A stretch of DNA of 64,000 nucleotides from Debaryomyces hansenii CBS767. Lineage: Eukaryota; Ascomycota; Pichiomycetes; Serinales; Debaryomycetaceae. The translations under genes and the position numbers were made by a program. This document shows, one piece after another, positions 20,279 to 29,538 of this stretch. A model generated the notes under the pieces. It was not told where the DNA came from. It worked only from the letters and a program-made list of their open reading frames with translations, and made no database searches. The stretch's first letter is position 1. Every line of letters begins with the position of its first letter. The stretch is taken from the NCBI RefSeq assembly GCF_000006445.2, contig NC_006046.2:62001-126000 (forward strand). Direction: 5' to 3'.

Positions 20279-21919
20279 CTATAACAAAGAAGCAAAAATA
20301 GCAGCAATTGCTAAAGTCCAACTACCGGCAACTAAACTACCCATGCCTTCAGCATACGTTTCGATAGCTGCAACAGTTTGGTTTTGAGAAGTTGGGTAAA
20401 CAGTAGAGTGTGCAATAGTTTTGTCACTTTGTGTAACAGATGCAGAGTTGGTGATTGTGTTTTGGGCAGTACTTTCAGTAGTCAATGGACAATAGGTAGT
20501 ATAGACGGTGTCAAATTCAGTTACAACAGTAAGACCAGTAGTTACGGTCGCAAAATCACACTTGTTATCTTGACAGGAGGTAACGGTAATCACAGTTGTA
20601 GCAACATCTGATACTGTTTCAGTGCTTGGGGTATTGTCTAATGGGCAGTAAGTGGTGTATGAAGTAGAGCCTTCAGTAACAACAGTAACACCAGTCTCGA
20701 TTGGAACCTTTGAACAATGGTTATCAGAACAGCTTGTAACGGTGATTATAGTTGTTTGAATACCAGTTACAGTAGCTGTAGTTCCTTCATCAGAAGAAAC
20801 TAAACCTGATGTAACAGAACCATTCGAGTAATGTGGTAAAGTTGAAACAAGACTCAGAGCACTTGAGGCACCAGTAATCTCATTAGAAGAAGTTGCACTT
20901 GCTGTCATATCATTTGAGGTAGAAGAAGAGCTTGATTGCGTTGTCAGAGACGAAGCAACACTACTTGAACTGGATGCACTACATTCTTCAGAATTTAAAA
21001 TGCTTGCCACTTGTTCAATATAGTTAACATCATTAGCGTTAACGTTAGTAAATGCAGAGGATGCATCCCATAAGGAGATTCCACCTAGAGCTTGATCACA
21101 TTTAATTTCATCAATAGTCTTGGCAACGGTAGCGGCATCAACATATCCATTTCCAGAGGCAGGAGCACCTGGTAATCCAACAAATAATTTAATGTCGTCA
21201 TTTGGAGCAGACTTTGCAAAATCAGACCATGTATTCCAGTTGAATTCTGATTGGTCTAAAGAACAATAGTTATTGTAAAACTGAATAAATGCAAAATCAA
21301 GGTTAGCGTTGCTTAATAAGTCACCGACTGATTGATCAGGATAAGGACATTGAGGAGAAGCAGATAAATAATATGACTTTGATGAATCTTGGTCAAATAA
21401 GGTTCTTAATTCATTGGCTAAAGCGACATATCCAACTTGATTATTGTTTTCAATATCAAAATCAAAACCATCAACAACAGCATCATCGAAAGGTCTTTCA
21501 TCAGCGCTGGTACCTGCACCAAACTTGTTCCATAATGTGGAAGCAAAGTCTACTGCCTCGGCGTCTGATGTGAAACCATAGTTTCCAATACCACCGCCTA
21601 ACGATAATAAGACAGTCTTACCGGCAGCTTGACAAGTCTTGATGTCTTCACCAATTGCTGAGCAATGTAAAACACCATCTTCGAAAGTCATACCACATTG
21701 GTTAGCGAAATTTAAGTTGAAATCATTTGGAAAGTTGTTTAAAAAAGATAATAAGACAATGTCGACAGAATCTGATTCACAGTAGGTGCTCAATCTGTCC
21801 TGCGAACCTCCCGAATTCTGACCCCAATAAACGGCAACATTATTGCTGGAGCCAACTTCTAAAGCTGAAACAATTTTGATTAACAAAATTAATTGTGATA
21901 CAATAAGAGATACAAACAT
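20279..21919 (-). CDS. GH18 chitinase, GPI-anchored cell-wall type
   Basis: This 546-residue secreted chitinase should cut wall chitin, for instance during cell separation or wall remodelling. A signal peptide covers about residues 1-19. The GH18 domain (about 22-315) opens with VAVYWGQNSGG and has the catalytic motif DGFDFDIE at 150-157, with Glu157 as acid/base. A Ser/Thr-rich linker follows (about 315-385). Two tandem repeats of about 40 residues then appear, each with VTSC..N.C and ending TTYCPL (near 390-430 and 440-480), as in fungal adhesin-like wall proteins. The end is hydrophobic (GSWTLAIAAIFASLL) after small residues, a GPI-attachment signal. This layout matches Candida Cht2-type enzymes more than S. 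cerevisiae Cts1, which ends in a chitin-binding domain. The 800-bp upstream region is its own promoter. Confidence 0.92.
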   Translation of the reverse strand: MFVSLIVSQLILLIKIVSALEVGSSNNVAVYWGQNSGGSQDRLSTYCESDSVDIVLLSFLNNFPNDFNLNFANQCGMTFEDGVLHCSAIGEDIKTCQAAGKTVLLSLGGGIGNYGFTSDAEAVDFASTLWNKFGAGTSADERPFDDAVVDGFDFDIENNNQVGYVALANELRTLFDQDSSKSYYLSASPQCPYPDQSVGDLLSNANLDFAFIQFYNNYCSLDQSEFNWNTWSDFAKSAPNDDIKLFVGLPGAPASGNGYVDAATVAKTIDEIKCDQALGGISLWDASSAFTNVNANDVNYIEQVASILNSEECSASSSSSVASSLTTQSSSSSTSNDMTASATSSNEITGASSALSLVSTLPHYSNGSVTSGLVSSDEGTTATVTGIQTTIITVTSCSDNHCSKVPIETGVTVVTEGSTSYTTYCPLDNTPSTETVSDVATTVITVTSCQDNKCDFATVTTGLTVVTEFDTVYTTYCPLTTESTAQNTITNSASVTQSDKTIAHSTVYPTSQNQTVAAIETYAEGMGSLVAGSWTLAIAAIFASLL

Positions 21920-22746
21920 TATTCTAGGGTATGTAACGAATGACTAAGGTTAAGTGAAAATATCTCTATGCTTATTGAGGCTTATTGAATAGAAAATCGG
22001 ATTTTGGATTTTATTTATACAGAGTTTTCTCGTAAGTCATGTAACTTGGTCGGTATTTTCAAAAAAAAAAACACCTTATGCACGTATCTCCAAGTGTAAT
22101 TTTCGTAAACAAAGCGCGTTTTGTTAAATAATATTTGTTGATCGGCGTATCGGTCCTTAATAAATAGGTATATATCAATGAAGGGAACCAAAGCAGGTCA
22201 ACCCGCTTGAAGATGATTTCCAACTTAAGATGCCTATGTTTTGGCAAGGGTTAGGTGAAGTATTCTGATAATTCTATCCAAGTCAAAAAGTTGTAAGCAC
22301 AGGCGAATTTTTTTAATCAACAATCGCGCTTAACATACATAAACTTGCGTTTGATGCCCTACGAAGTCGCATCACTCGAACAAAAGAAAATCCCTCAAAA
22401 TTCCTTACTTAATTGTCATTGGATACGTTAAATTTGGTTCAATATTATTGTCTGACTCGTGTTTGAATGGAGTAAACATGGTACTCTAATTGGATCTTGT
22501 ATGCTATGTACAGGTAAAATGTTTGATATTACAGATAACTCTAAATTTAGTTGAAATTCGAAACGAAGTGATTTCAAATTGCGAAGGGAATTGCGGACGG
22601 AAAAAAGGCCACTATCAAGAACAGTATTTAATTCAGTTATGCAGTAATATTTTTGTTTATCTTCTACCTCATAATTATACACTATGGAAATTTTAAAAAA
22701 ATGTGTCATTCAACCTAACTAGCTATTATAAATGTCATTAATCGTA
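21920..22746. other. chitinase promoter and spacer
   Basis: It holds the upstream region of the minus-strand chitinase gene and the 3' end of the GH88 relic. I see no gene; small frames here lack family features. Confidence 0.4.
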
Positions 22747-23936
22747 CTACTTATAGAGTCCTAATTCTAACAATTTATTACCAATCATCAAAAAGTAGTA
22801 ATCAGCATAGACCAATCCATGATCAGCTATTCTACATTCTTCAGGACAGTTTGGATGATGAACGTTGAGCTGTTTACGATTGTGTCAGTGCTACCAAGTT
22901 CAACTGTTCCATCATCCTTTGACACTGCTTCATCATTGAATGCGAGTTTAAGACAATCGTTCACTAGCTCCAAAAGTAATATCCAAATATTCTTTTTCCT
23001 TAGTGTATTCGTATATTTTAAGCATTCCAAAAGTCTGTCATAGCAAATGATACATCTCTAATATGCTTATCAGGTGCATGGAAATCCCATGGTGGAACAC
23101 CGTCCATTGGTAATTGAGACAAATAGTACTCAGTTATATTTTGCAACGTCTAAAAACTTTTGGTTCTTCATGAAGAAATAAGTTTCAACATAACCTAATA
23201 TTCCCCAAGCCTGACCTCTTGCCCAAGATGATCATCAGCGTATCCTTGTTCTGTATTTTTGGATGTAGGCTCTCCCGTTTCTCCCCCATGCACCACAACA
23301 TGATACGACGACCAATCCTCTCTAAAATGGTTTTTTAATGTGGTTTCAGCGTGTGTTGTAGCGATTGTAGATCAAGTATGCACCTATATACAATAAATAT
23401 AAATTGCACACATATTATCAATGATAACGATAAAATCTTTTCCATATGATGAGAGTCTCATACCATTGAAATCATCCAACTTCTAATTCAACCAGTCTTC
23501 TCATCGAATCTGCTAGCAAGTGAACTTGCTGCAGTGATGATCTTCAGACACCTTTCTTTGGGTGCGTACGTATTCTTTTTTAAAATCCGGTATGATCATA
23601 AAATCCAAAAAATGGCTGTTTTGCTTTAGCAACTAAAGGCTCGGACCACCACCTGGCAACATATTATAATTTAAGCGGACTGACGTTTTTTGAAGGGAAG
23701 TAATTCGGATATTTTTCATTTATTTCTAACAAGGCATAAAGTGATCCCGGGAAAACCCCAGAGGTCCAATAATCTGCATCCGTTGTTGAATATCTACTGC
23801 CTTTCGACTAATCAGGGAATTCAGTTGGTGCCTCTGGCTCATCCAAAGCAGGATAAGCATCACCCCAAATTTTTGCAACAGTAGTGTCCCCATATAATTT
23901 ATCCTTGATTGCATCAAAGTAAGCTTGTCTTGCCAT
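22747..23936 (-). pseudogene. GH88 unsaturated glucuronyl hydrolase pseudogene
   Basis: On the minus strand, in several frames, the blocks of a fungal GH88-type hydrolase appear in order: a start reading MARQAYFDAIKDKLYG, then YWTSGVFPGSLYALLE, WWSEPLVAKAKQ, ITAASSLASRFDEKTG, DFIVIIDNM, WSSYHVVVHGGETGEP, KNTEQGYADD, WARGQAWGILGYVETYFF, LPMDGVPPWDFHAPD, and DHGLVYADYYFLMIG just before the stop. Frame changes and stops separate them, beginning with a TAG after EAPTEFPD. These enzymes open 4,5-unsaturated uronyl ends left by polysaccharide lyases. The copy is near full length but dead. Its upstream neighbour on the same strand is a DUF2264 protein of the same general (alpha/alpha)6 type, so the pair probably once worked on uronic-acid glycans. 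Confidence 0.85.
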
Positions 23937-24378
23937 TTTTCGCAATTGTACATGTTTGTCATATTCATAGTTTTAAACGCTAGAAATCATCGACTTAAAT
24001 AAAATTTCATGACTAGAGGTCTACTCTGTGGATACCCCACCATACTGGCGCTTACAAGATCAAGTTATGTGATGAAATGCGGTACATTTCTCATCTAAGA
24101 AAGACCATTCCAAGTTTGAGAATGAAATTCTATCTTGGTGGGGGGAAGTATTAATGAAGGAATGTTTCGGACTAATCAGTTGAGTATGGTTTTGGTATTT
24201 CATGATCACTTGTATTGATTTGACCGTAATTTGTCTATTTGTAATATGAGCATAATGTTTTGACATTTGAGTAATGAAACAGAAATGATAAAAGCTATTA
24301 TGTATTTATCTTCACGAATATATCTATTCAATATCTAAGTGAATTAATTTAAAGCTATAAATACTGAATACTTGGCGA
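23937..24378. other. spacer between GH88 relic and DUF2264 gene
   Basis: About 440 bp, presumably the former GH88 promoter plus the DUF2264 3' region. I see nothing else in it. Confidence 0.4.
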
Positions 24379-26304
24379 TTAATCAGTCTCCTGGAATTTC
24401 TTTATCATTTTAGCCATGAGTTCGTCATTATTACTGGGAATGTTACATGTAACTCTCTCAGCACCAGACTTCAGTACGTCTAATTCTTTCTCACTTGGAA
24501 CATTTACACTCTCCAAAAATTTATCCCTATTATATTCGCCTTTAGGTTGGGCATAAACGGCACAAGCAAATTTAGCAGTTGACTTAGCTGGGATACGACC
24601 TTTTAATTGGGGTACGATAACTTTAGACGAAATTAAATTACTATTTGGTTCTGCCTTGCAAACTCTCGCTTTTCTGTCTTCCATTAAGTTAAGAATTAAA
24701 GTAATATCTTTAGAAGTTTCGATCTCAGCAATGGCCTTAGGATCAGCAGTTATGTATTTATTAACATTTTCATCATGCATGACATTAGCTGCGAACCCCC
24801 CTTCCAGTGATACCACATCTTCTGAACTATTATTGTCAACGCGGTGTACTCTAATATGGTAATTTCCTCGTTGAAGAATCCATGTTTTGACTTCTATATC
24901 CTCTGCACCAGCCGGTGACCACTCTGAGTACAATCCATCTCTGAAAATCCATGATTTATTTGATTCTCTAAAAAAGAAATCTCTATCATTATAACTGAAG
25001 CCAATCATATTATCAAGAGAAGCTGAACTGAAATTTTTCAAATTATTTTCAACATTAAAACCGTATCTAGAGCTGTAAGCAAACTTACTATATTTTTCAG
25101 CGTGATGTCTAATAAATCCCAGATATGGCCCACTAGTTAATGAGACAGTATTTCCTTTATTATGTGAAATTAACATTCCAGGAACCTTAAGGTTTACGTC
25201 TTCTAACAATAGTGGTTCCTCCTTTGATGTCCAAAATGGATGAGACTCGGGTAATATTAGCGATGCAAATGCTTTAAGAGACCAATATGGAGACTGTGGA
25301 GAGTTATAGTTTTCACACATAAACTGATTAGGGTAGCTGAATCCAACAGACAAGATATTAGTCTTGAAGTATGAGACTGGTTGCTTCGACCACCAACGCA
25401 AATGTCTCAAGTACACTCCTTTCAACACGCCCCAAGGAATGACAGGGGTTTCATCAGCTCTAATAACACATGACAACATACCCCAGAATCCATCAACGGC
25501 AAATCTATAAGTGCATGATCTACCGAATGGAATACAGGCTCCATCATCACTGAACCAATGAATAAATTGTTTAGCAAATAATAATGCTCTACTTTTATAT
25601 TTATTGCTTCTTTCTGGATCTCTATCTTTCATGGCGAGATAATAAATCATGCCATAAAAATGTAAAGCGAATGGATTGTAGTAATCAATCCTATTATTGC
25701 CACCATCACCATACCATCCTTCATCAATATACATGGTATCTATATCAGCCATGTAGGCTTCCGTAAGAGATTTATCATATGTAACACCAACCTTGTCTAA
25801 CCCCAAATCAATCATTATCCTGAAGAATTTCCAATTACAATGAGGAAATTCATTTTCCCTTGCTTTGAGCAAAAATTTGGACAAATTGTCTTTGGCTTCA
25901 TCCAGTAAAGGATTCCAAATATGTTCTGGAACAAAACATAAGGCAAATCCAATAGCAGCCAATTCAACTAAATGCTGATCATAATCTTGAACATCCCCCC
26001 AGTATTCTGGTTTACTTGGATCTGTACCATTGGATAAACCTGTTCTAAATAAATCCCAATGCCTGAATTCGCCCCCTCCGTATACGAAGGGTACAATTCC
26101 CCATAATGGTCTTGCAAACCCTTCTAATTCAGCCGCTTCCATGCTAAACACGGCAGAAGTATCTGCCAAACTAACTCTTGCACCATCATCGGTGAAGGCG
26201 GGAATCAATGGTTCCAATTGCTGATGTAAAGCTTCAATCACATCCTTTCTTGATTCAAGTGGATTCGTTGACCACGCGTTAAAATGAGGTGATTGCCTGT
26301 TCAT
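24379..26304 (-). CDS. DUF2264 protein, probable glycoside hydrolase-like
   Basis: This intact 641-residue cytosolic protein (no signal peptide) matches the DUF2264 family found in bacteria and filamentous fungi and sporadically in yeasts. Typical blocks are LEGFARPLWGIVPF near residue 60, DYDQHLVELAAIGFAL near 108, a DEGWYGDGG motif near 195, YYNPFALHFYGMIYY, and the FGRSCTYRFA motif near 270. The N-terminal half is an (alpha/alpha)6 toroid-type domain like those of uronyl hydrolases; the C-terminal half is beta-rich. Acidic residues in DEGWYGDGG are candidate catalytic sites. Its function is inferred to be a glycosidase acting on uronic-acid sugars, supported by the adjacent GH88 relic on the same strand. 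Patchy presence in yeasts suggests acquisition by transfer, which the sequence alone does not prove. Confidence 0.82.
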   Translation of the reverse strand: MNRQSPHFNAWSTNPLESRKDVIEALHQQLEPLIPAFTDDGARVSLADTSAVFSMEAAELEGFARPLWGIVPFVYGGGEFRHWDLFRTGLSNGTDPSKPEYWGDVQDYDQHLVELAAIGFALCFVPEHIWNPLLDEAKDNLSKFLLKARENEFPHCNWKFFRIMIDLGLDKVGVTYDKSLTEAYMADIDTMYIDEGWYGDGGNNRIDYYNPFALHFYGMIYYLAMKDRDPERSNKYKSRALLFAKQFIHWFSDDGACIPFGRSCTYRFAVDGFWGMLSCVIRADETPVIPWGVLKGVYLRHLRWWSKQPVSYFKTNILSVGFSYPNQFMCENYNSPQSPYWSLKAFASLILPESHPFWTSKEEPLLLEDVNLKVPGMLISHNKGNTVSLTSGPYLGFIRHHAEKYSKFAYSSRYGFNVENNLKNFSSASLDNMIGFSYNDRDFFFRESNKSWIFRDGLYSEWSPAGAEDIEVKTWILQRGNYHIRVHRVDNNSSEDVVSLEGGFAANVMHDENVNKYITADPKAIAEIETSKDITLILNLMEDRKARVCKAEPNSNLISSKVIVPQLKGRIPAKSTAKFACAVYAQPKGEYNRDKFLESVNVPSEKELDVLKSGAERVTCNIPSNNDELMAKMIKKFQETD

Positions 26305-26495
26305 GCTTAATACAATGAACGATCTTTATTTGTATTATAAAGACAGACTTTTTGAAATCGTAGAAATTAATTTAGTTTTATAGTTTTTCATTTACAGTGG
26401 GGGTTATGTATATTAGTACCCCATCAGAAATTCAACTGGGGAAACAAACATATTAGTGGGGGATATGGAAAGTCTAAAACAAGAATCTTGCTACA

Positions 26496-26748
26496 TCAGC
26501 TCAACAAGTAAATACCTTTGAACTTCCCGTCTGCTTGAGAAGATTGGCTATTAGCGATTTCTATATTTCCAATCTCAGAAGAATTAGGTATGCTCTGGAA
26601 TCGAATTCGGCTTTCTTTTTCGTTTAAATCTAGCAGTTGTTTTGCAACTAATTTTAGCAACGCTGCAGTTGATACAACAATCATCAGAACCATAACACCC
26701 TTTTTTCAAAACCCGACATCTATAACATACTTGTGTACGCTTTGTCAT
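26496..26748 (-). pseudogene. isolated Zn2Cys6 DNA-binding remnant
   Basis: Starting at the ATG ending at 26748, the minus strand encodes VCYRCRVLKKGC followed by CCINC and a final Cys, the six-Cys Gal4-type cluster in normal spacing, then a basic linker (FKRKRK). The frame stops at 26584 and a second frame with protein-like sequence (GNIEIANSQSSQADGK) runs on to 26496. No regulatory domain follows; the DUF2264 gene starts only 190 bp away. It is therefore the 5' stub of a regulator that has lost the rest. It may once have controlled the DUF2264/GH88 pair or the nitrilase on the other side. Confidence 0.6.
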
Positions 26749-26900
26749 GACATATAGAGCATATGTCAATCTTACAGTAGCAATATGGCTTTTCGAGGAT
26801 ATCACACTTCTGGTAGAAACACATTTGCTCGTATCCACTAGTTAGAACTTGAGAAAGATATTATGGAATACTTCTATAATATCATCTTTACGACTCGAAA

Positions 26901-27824
26901 ATGAAACATAATGTTGCTGCTCTTCAAATTGGGGCATCTCCTTTAGGGACTAAAGCTACAATGGAAAAAATTATGAGTTATGAATCACGAATCAAAGAAT
27001 TAAATGTGCAACTAGTCGTTATGCCAGAAGCGACCATAGGGGGATACCCAAAGGGCTCGACATTTGGCACGTATTTAGGTTATCGTACTCAATCGGGACG
27101 AGAAGAATTTGCTAAATATCACAGAAGTGCTATTTCGCTTCCAGGTCCTGAAACAGAAGCTTTGCTGGATTTTAGTAAGCGGACAGGTGCTACCCTTGTT
27201 ATTGGAGTCATAGAAAAGGATGGAGCAACATTATATTGCACTATGATATACATTGATCCGGAGGTAGGATATATTGGGAAACATAGAAAATTAATGCCTA
27301 CAGCTTCTGAGAGATTGGTATGGGGCCAGGGTGATGGCTCTGGTCTAATTACACCGGATAATAAACACCTTGGTAAACTAGGTGGCGCTATTTGCTGGGA
27401 AAACTATATGCCATTATACCGTGCAACCATGTATGCCAAAGGGATAAATGTTTATTGTGCCCCGACTGTGGACGACCGTGATATTTGGAAATCATTAATG
27501 AGAACTATCGGTACTGAAGGAAGATTGTTTGTTATATCTGCAGTCCAATTCTTACCAACCCCTGAAGAATGTGGTTTAGATTTGCCGGAATGGGAAAAGG
27601 GCAAAAATTGCATCAATGGCGGCTCTGTCATCGTCAATCCATATGGTGATATTATTGCTGGGCCCCTTACGGGGGAAGAGGGCTTGTTGACAGCAGAGAT
27701 AGATTTAGACATGATTGTGGAAGCACGATATGATCTCGACGTCACAGGTCATTACGCCCGTAATGATATATTCAAATTAACTGTGGATGAGAGACCAAAG
27801 GATGGCGTTTCGTTCATTAACTAA
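26901..27824 (+). CDS. NIT1: nitrilase (Nit1-type)
   Basis: This 307-residue cytosolic enzyme belongs to the carbon-nitrogen hydrolase family and should hydrolyse a nitrile to acid and ammonia. The Glu-Lys-Cys triad is visible: E43 in [14 protein letters not shown]130 in [10 protein letters not shown]165 in [14 protein letters not shown]. The [11 protein letters not shown] form and overall length match S. cerevisiae Nit1 and plant/bacterial aliphatic or aromatic nitrilases, not the amidase branches. The C-terminus ([17 protein letters not shown]) is also nitrilase-specific. In S. cerevisiae NIT1 lies beside SOA1; here an SOA1-like transporter lies 5 kb downstream in the same gene group, so the association is partly conserved. 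It is the first gene of module A. The natural substrate is unknown. Confidence 0.9.
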   Translation: MKHNVAALQIGASPLGTKATMEKIMSYESRIKELNVQLVVMPEATIGGYPKGSTFGTYLGYRTQSGREEFAKYHRSAISLPGPETEALLDFSKRTGATLVIGVIEKDGATLYCTMIYIDPEVGYIGKHRKLMPTASERLVWGQGDGSGLITPDNKHLGKLGGAICWENYMPLYRATMYAKGINVYCAPTVDDRDIWKSLMRTIGTEGRLFVISAVQFLPTPEECGLDLPEWEKGKNCINGGSVIVNPYGDIIAGPLTGEEGLLTAEIDLDMIVEARYDLDVTGHYARNDIFKLTVDERPKDGVSFIN

Positions 27825-28422
27825 GTTCATGTTGTGCCAATGTGTTTCCTAAACTATTCTGCCATAGTCTATAGGTGGGCATAGTATAAAACCTCATGTA
27901 TTGAACTAGTTTATAGTATATACATGAAATTAGTTTTCTCTATAAGTAAGCAATCTACTAATTGCAGCAATTTTCCAAATGCTAAATTTTTCTGATGTTA
28001 AAGCATAATTAACCGTTCTCATATATTACGGAAATGTACCACTTATTATTACAAATGTTTATTAATAGATCTAGCGTCTTGCTTGTGCTAAAAATGAATC
28101 AGTCCACAGCTTATCTGATTACATACTATACTTGTGACCCACCTTTGTGACCTTTACAATTAACGACATAATGGTAAAATCTTACGAAATTTGGTGATTA
28201 CGTACATTAGTAAATCTGACAAATCCGACCGATTTGCGAATTGGTAAAATTGTAATCAATATTTAGTCAGACGCAGTCTTGCAAAAGGAAGCACTGTGGC
28301 ACAAGAAATATGCCAAAAAAAGTATAAATATGAGTCCTAATACTACAAGAATATGGGGTTTTATTATTCCACCATAGTTAATACTACAACTACTCTTTAA
28401 TTAAACTCAGAATATAACTAAG
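27825..28422. other. promoter region of the NmrA-like gene
   Basis: A 600-bp spacer. It contains a TATA-like TATAAATA near 28323 and a CTGTGGC site at 28294-28300. I see no gene. Confidence 0.45.
28294..28300 (+). promoter_or_regulatory. Met31/32-type site CTGTGGC
   Basis: CTGTGGC is the core of the S. cerevisiae Met31/Met32 site (AAACTGTGGC) that recruits Met4 during sulfur limitation. It lies 123 bp before the NmrA-like gene. Related cores occur in other promoters of modules A and B. Confidence 0.45.
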
Positions 28423-29304
28423 ATGACCAAGCCAACCGTTGCTATTATTGGTACCTCAGGAGCTTTAGGTAAGCCTACATTAGATGCTTTTGAAAGTTCA
28501 ATTTTTGCAGACAAATTTCAGTTTCCAATCAAAACATTATCGAGATCATCCAAACCTTCAACTGATAAAATTGAATACATCCAAGGTTCCTTAGATGATG
28601 AAGGAACTGATAAGGTAGTTGAAGCATTCAAAGGAGTCGACGTCATTATCGAATTATCTGGCCCTCAAGTATACGGACCGGTCGAAACTTTGGTCAAACA
28701 AGTTAAGCCTAAGTTATTCATTCCCTCACAATTTGGAACAGAAATTGATAAGTCTGATAAAGTGTTTCCCGGATTTTTAGATATTAAGACAAAACATTCT
28801 AAAGCAGTTAGAGATGTGGGTATTAAAACTGTTGATGTTATAACTTCATTATTTGCTTCTCCAGGAGCTTTCTTATATGAAATCGTGGGACAAGTGGGTA
28901 TTGATCCAGAATCAAAGACTGTTACTTACAGGGGAGAACCAGATCTCAAGTTTTCCTTTACTCACGTTAATGATATTGGTAGATCGGTTGCAGCAATCGC
29001 GGCCATTGATCCTTCCAAATTGCCTGACAAAGTCAGAATCCAGTCGGGTTTAATCACGCCTAGTCAAGTTGTTGAAAGATATGAGAAGGATCATAATGTG
29101 AAGCTTACAGTTAAAAATGAATCGGCTGAAGAAGCTTTAAAGGCTGGTCAAGCCAAATATGCGCAGGGTTTCAATCCGGCCGATTTCTTATTCTATTTGA
29201 ATGTTCTCCTTTCCCAAGGTGTTGATAATGGTTTAAGATTTTCTCAGAACGAGAACGAACTAGTTAATCCGGGAAATAATTCCTGGACTTGGGATCAATA
29301 TTAA
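28423..29304 (+). CDS. NmrA-like / isoflavone reductase-like NAD(P)-binding protein
   Basis: This 293-residue protein has an atypical short-chain dehydrogenase fold. The dinucleotide motif GTSGALG is at residues 9-15, followed by strand-helix repeats with KTLSRSSKPS, where the Ser and Lys after the second strand favour NADP. The FIPSQFGTEIDKS stretch (about residues 105-117) corresponds to the PSEFG motif of phenylcoumaran benzylic ether and isoflavone reductases, and the Lys at about 126 (DIKTKHSK) lies at the usual catalytic position. It may therefore be a real reductase and not only a redox sensor as in Aspergillus NmrA. It sits between nitrilase and an FMO in module A, with a Met31/32-type site in its promoter, suggesting a role in processing the same class of compounds. 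Substrate unknown. Confidence 0.8.
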   Translation: MTKPTVAIIGTSGALGKPTLDAFESSIFADKFQFPIKTLSRSSKPSTDKIEYIQGSLDDEGTDKVVEAFKGVDVIIELSGPQVYGPVETLVKQVKPKLFIPSQFGTEIDKSDKVFPGFLDIKTKHSKAVRDVGIKTVDVITSLFASPGAFLYEIVGQVGIDPESKTVTYRGEPDLKFSFTHVNDIGRSVAAIAAIDPSKLPDKVRIQSGLITPSQVVERYEKDHNVKLTVKNESAEEALKAGQAKYAQGFNPADFLFYLNVLLSQGVDNGLRFSQNENELVNPGNNSWTWDQY

Positions 29305-29538
29305 TATTGTCATTCCTAGACCTAAGATACTTTATAGAATTTGTTTTGTTTTAGAATTTAAAGGAAATACTAATTAATATATAATTCTATATTCCTATCT
29401 ATGTGATTTTTCAAAGCCTTGATATGTGAATCGTTCAAAGATGAATACTTCTCTTCTTAACAGATCCATTGACTGCAGCAGATTGTGTATTTTCACGTAA
29501 ATCTGATTCGTCATTCGACCCTAATTGTTTCTGTTTCT

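Noticed and set aside
20279..21919. Chitinase repeats as a mobile or CRISPR-like repeat
   Set aside because: The repeats are two in-frame protein units of a cell-wall domain, not DNA repeats with spacers.
24060..24266. 68-codon minus-strand frame upstream of the GH88 relic
   Set aside because: No family match and no GH88-like blocks; probably chance.
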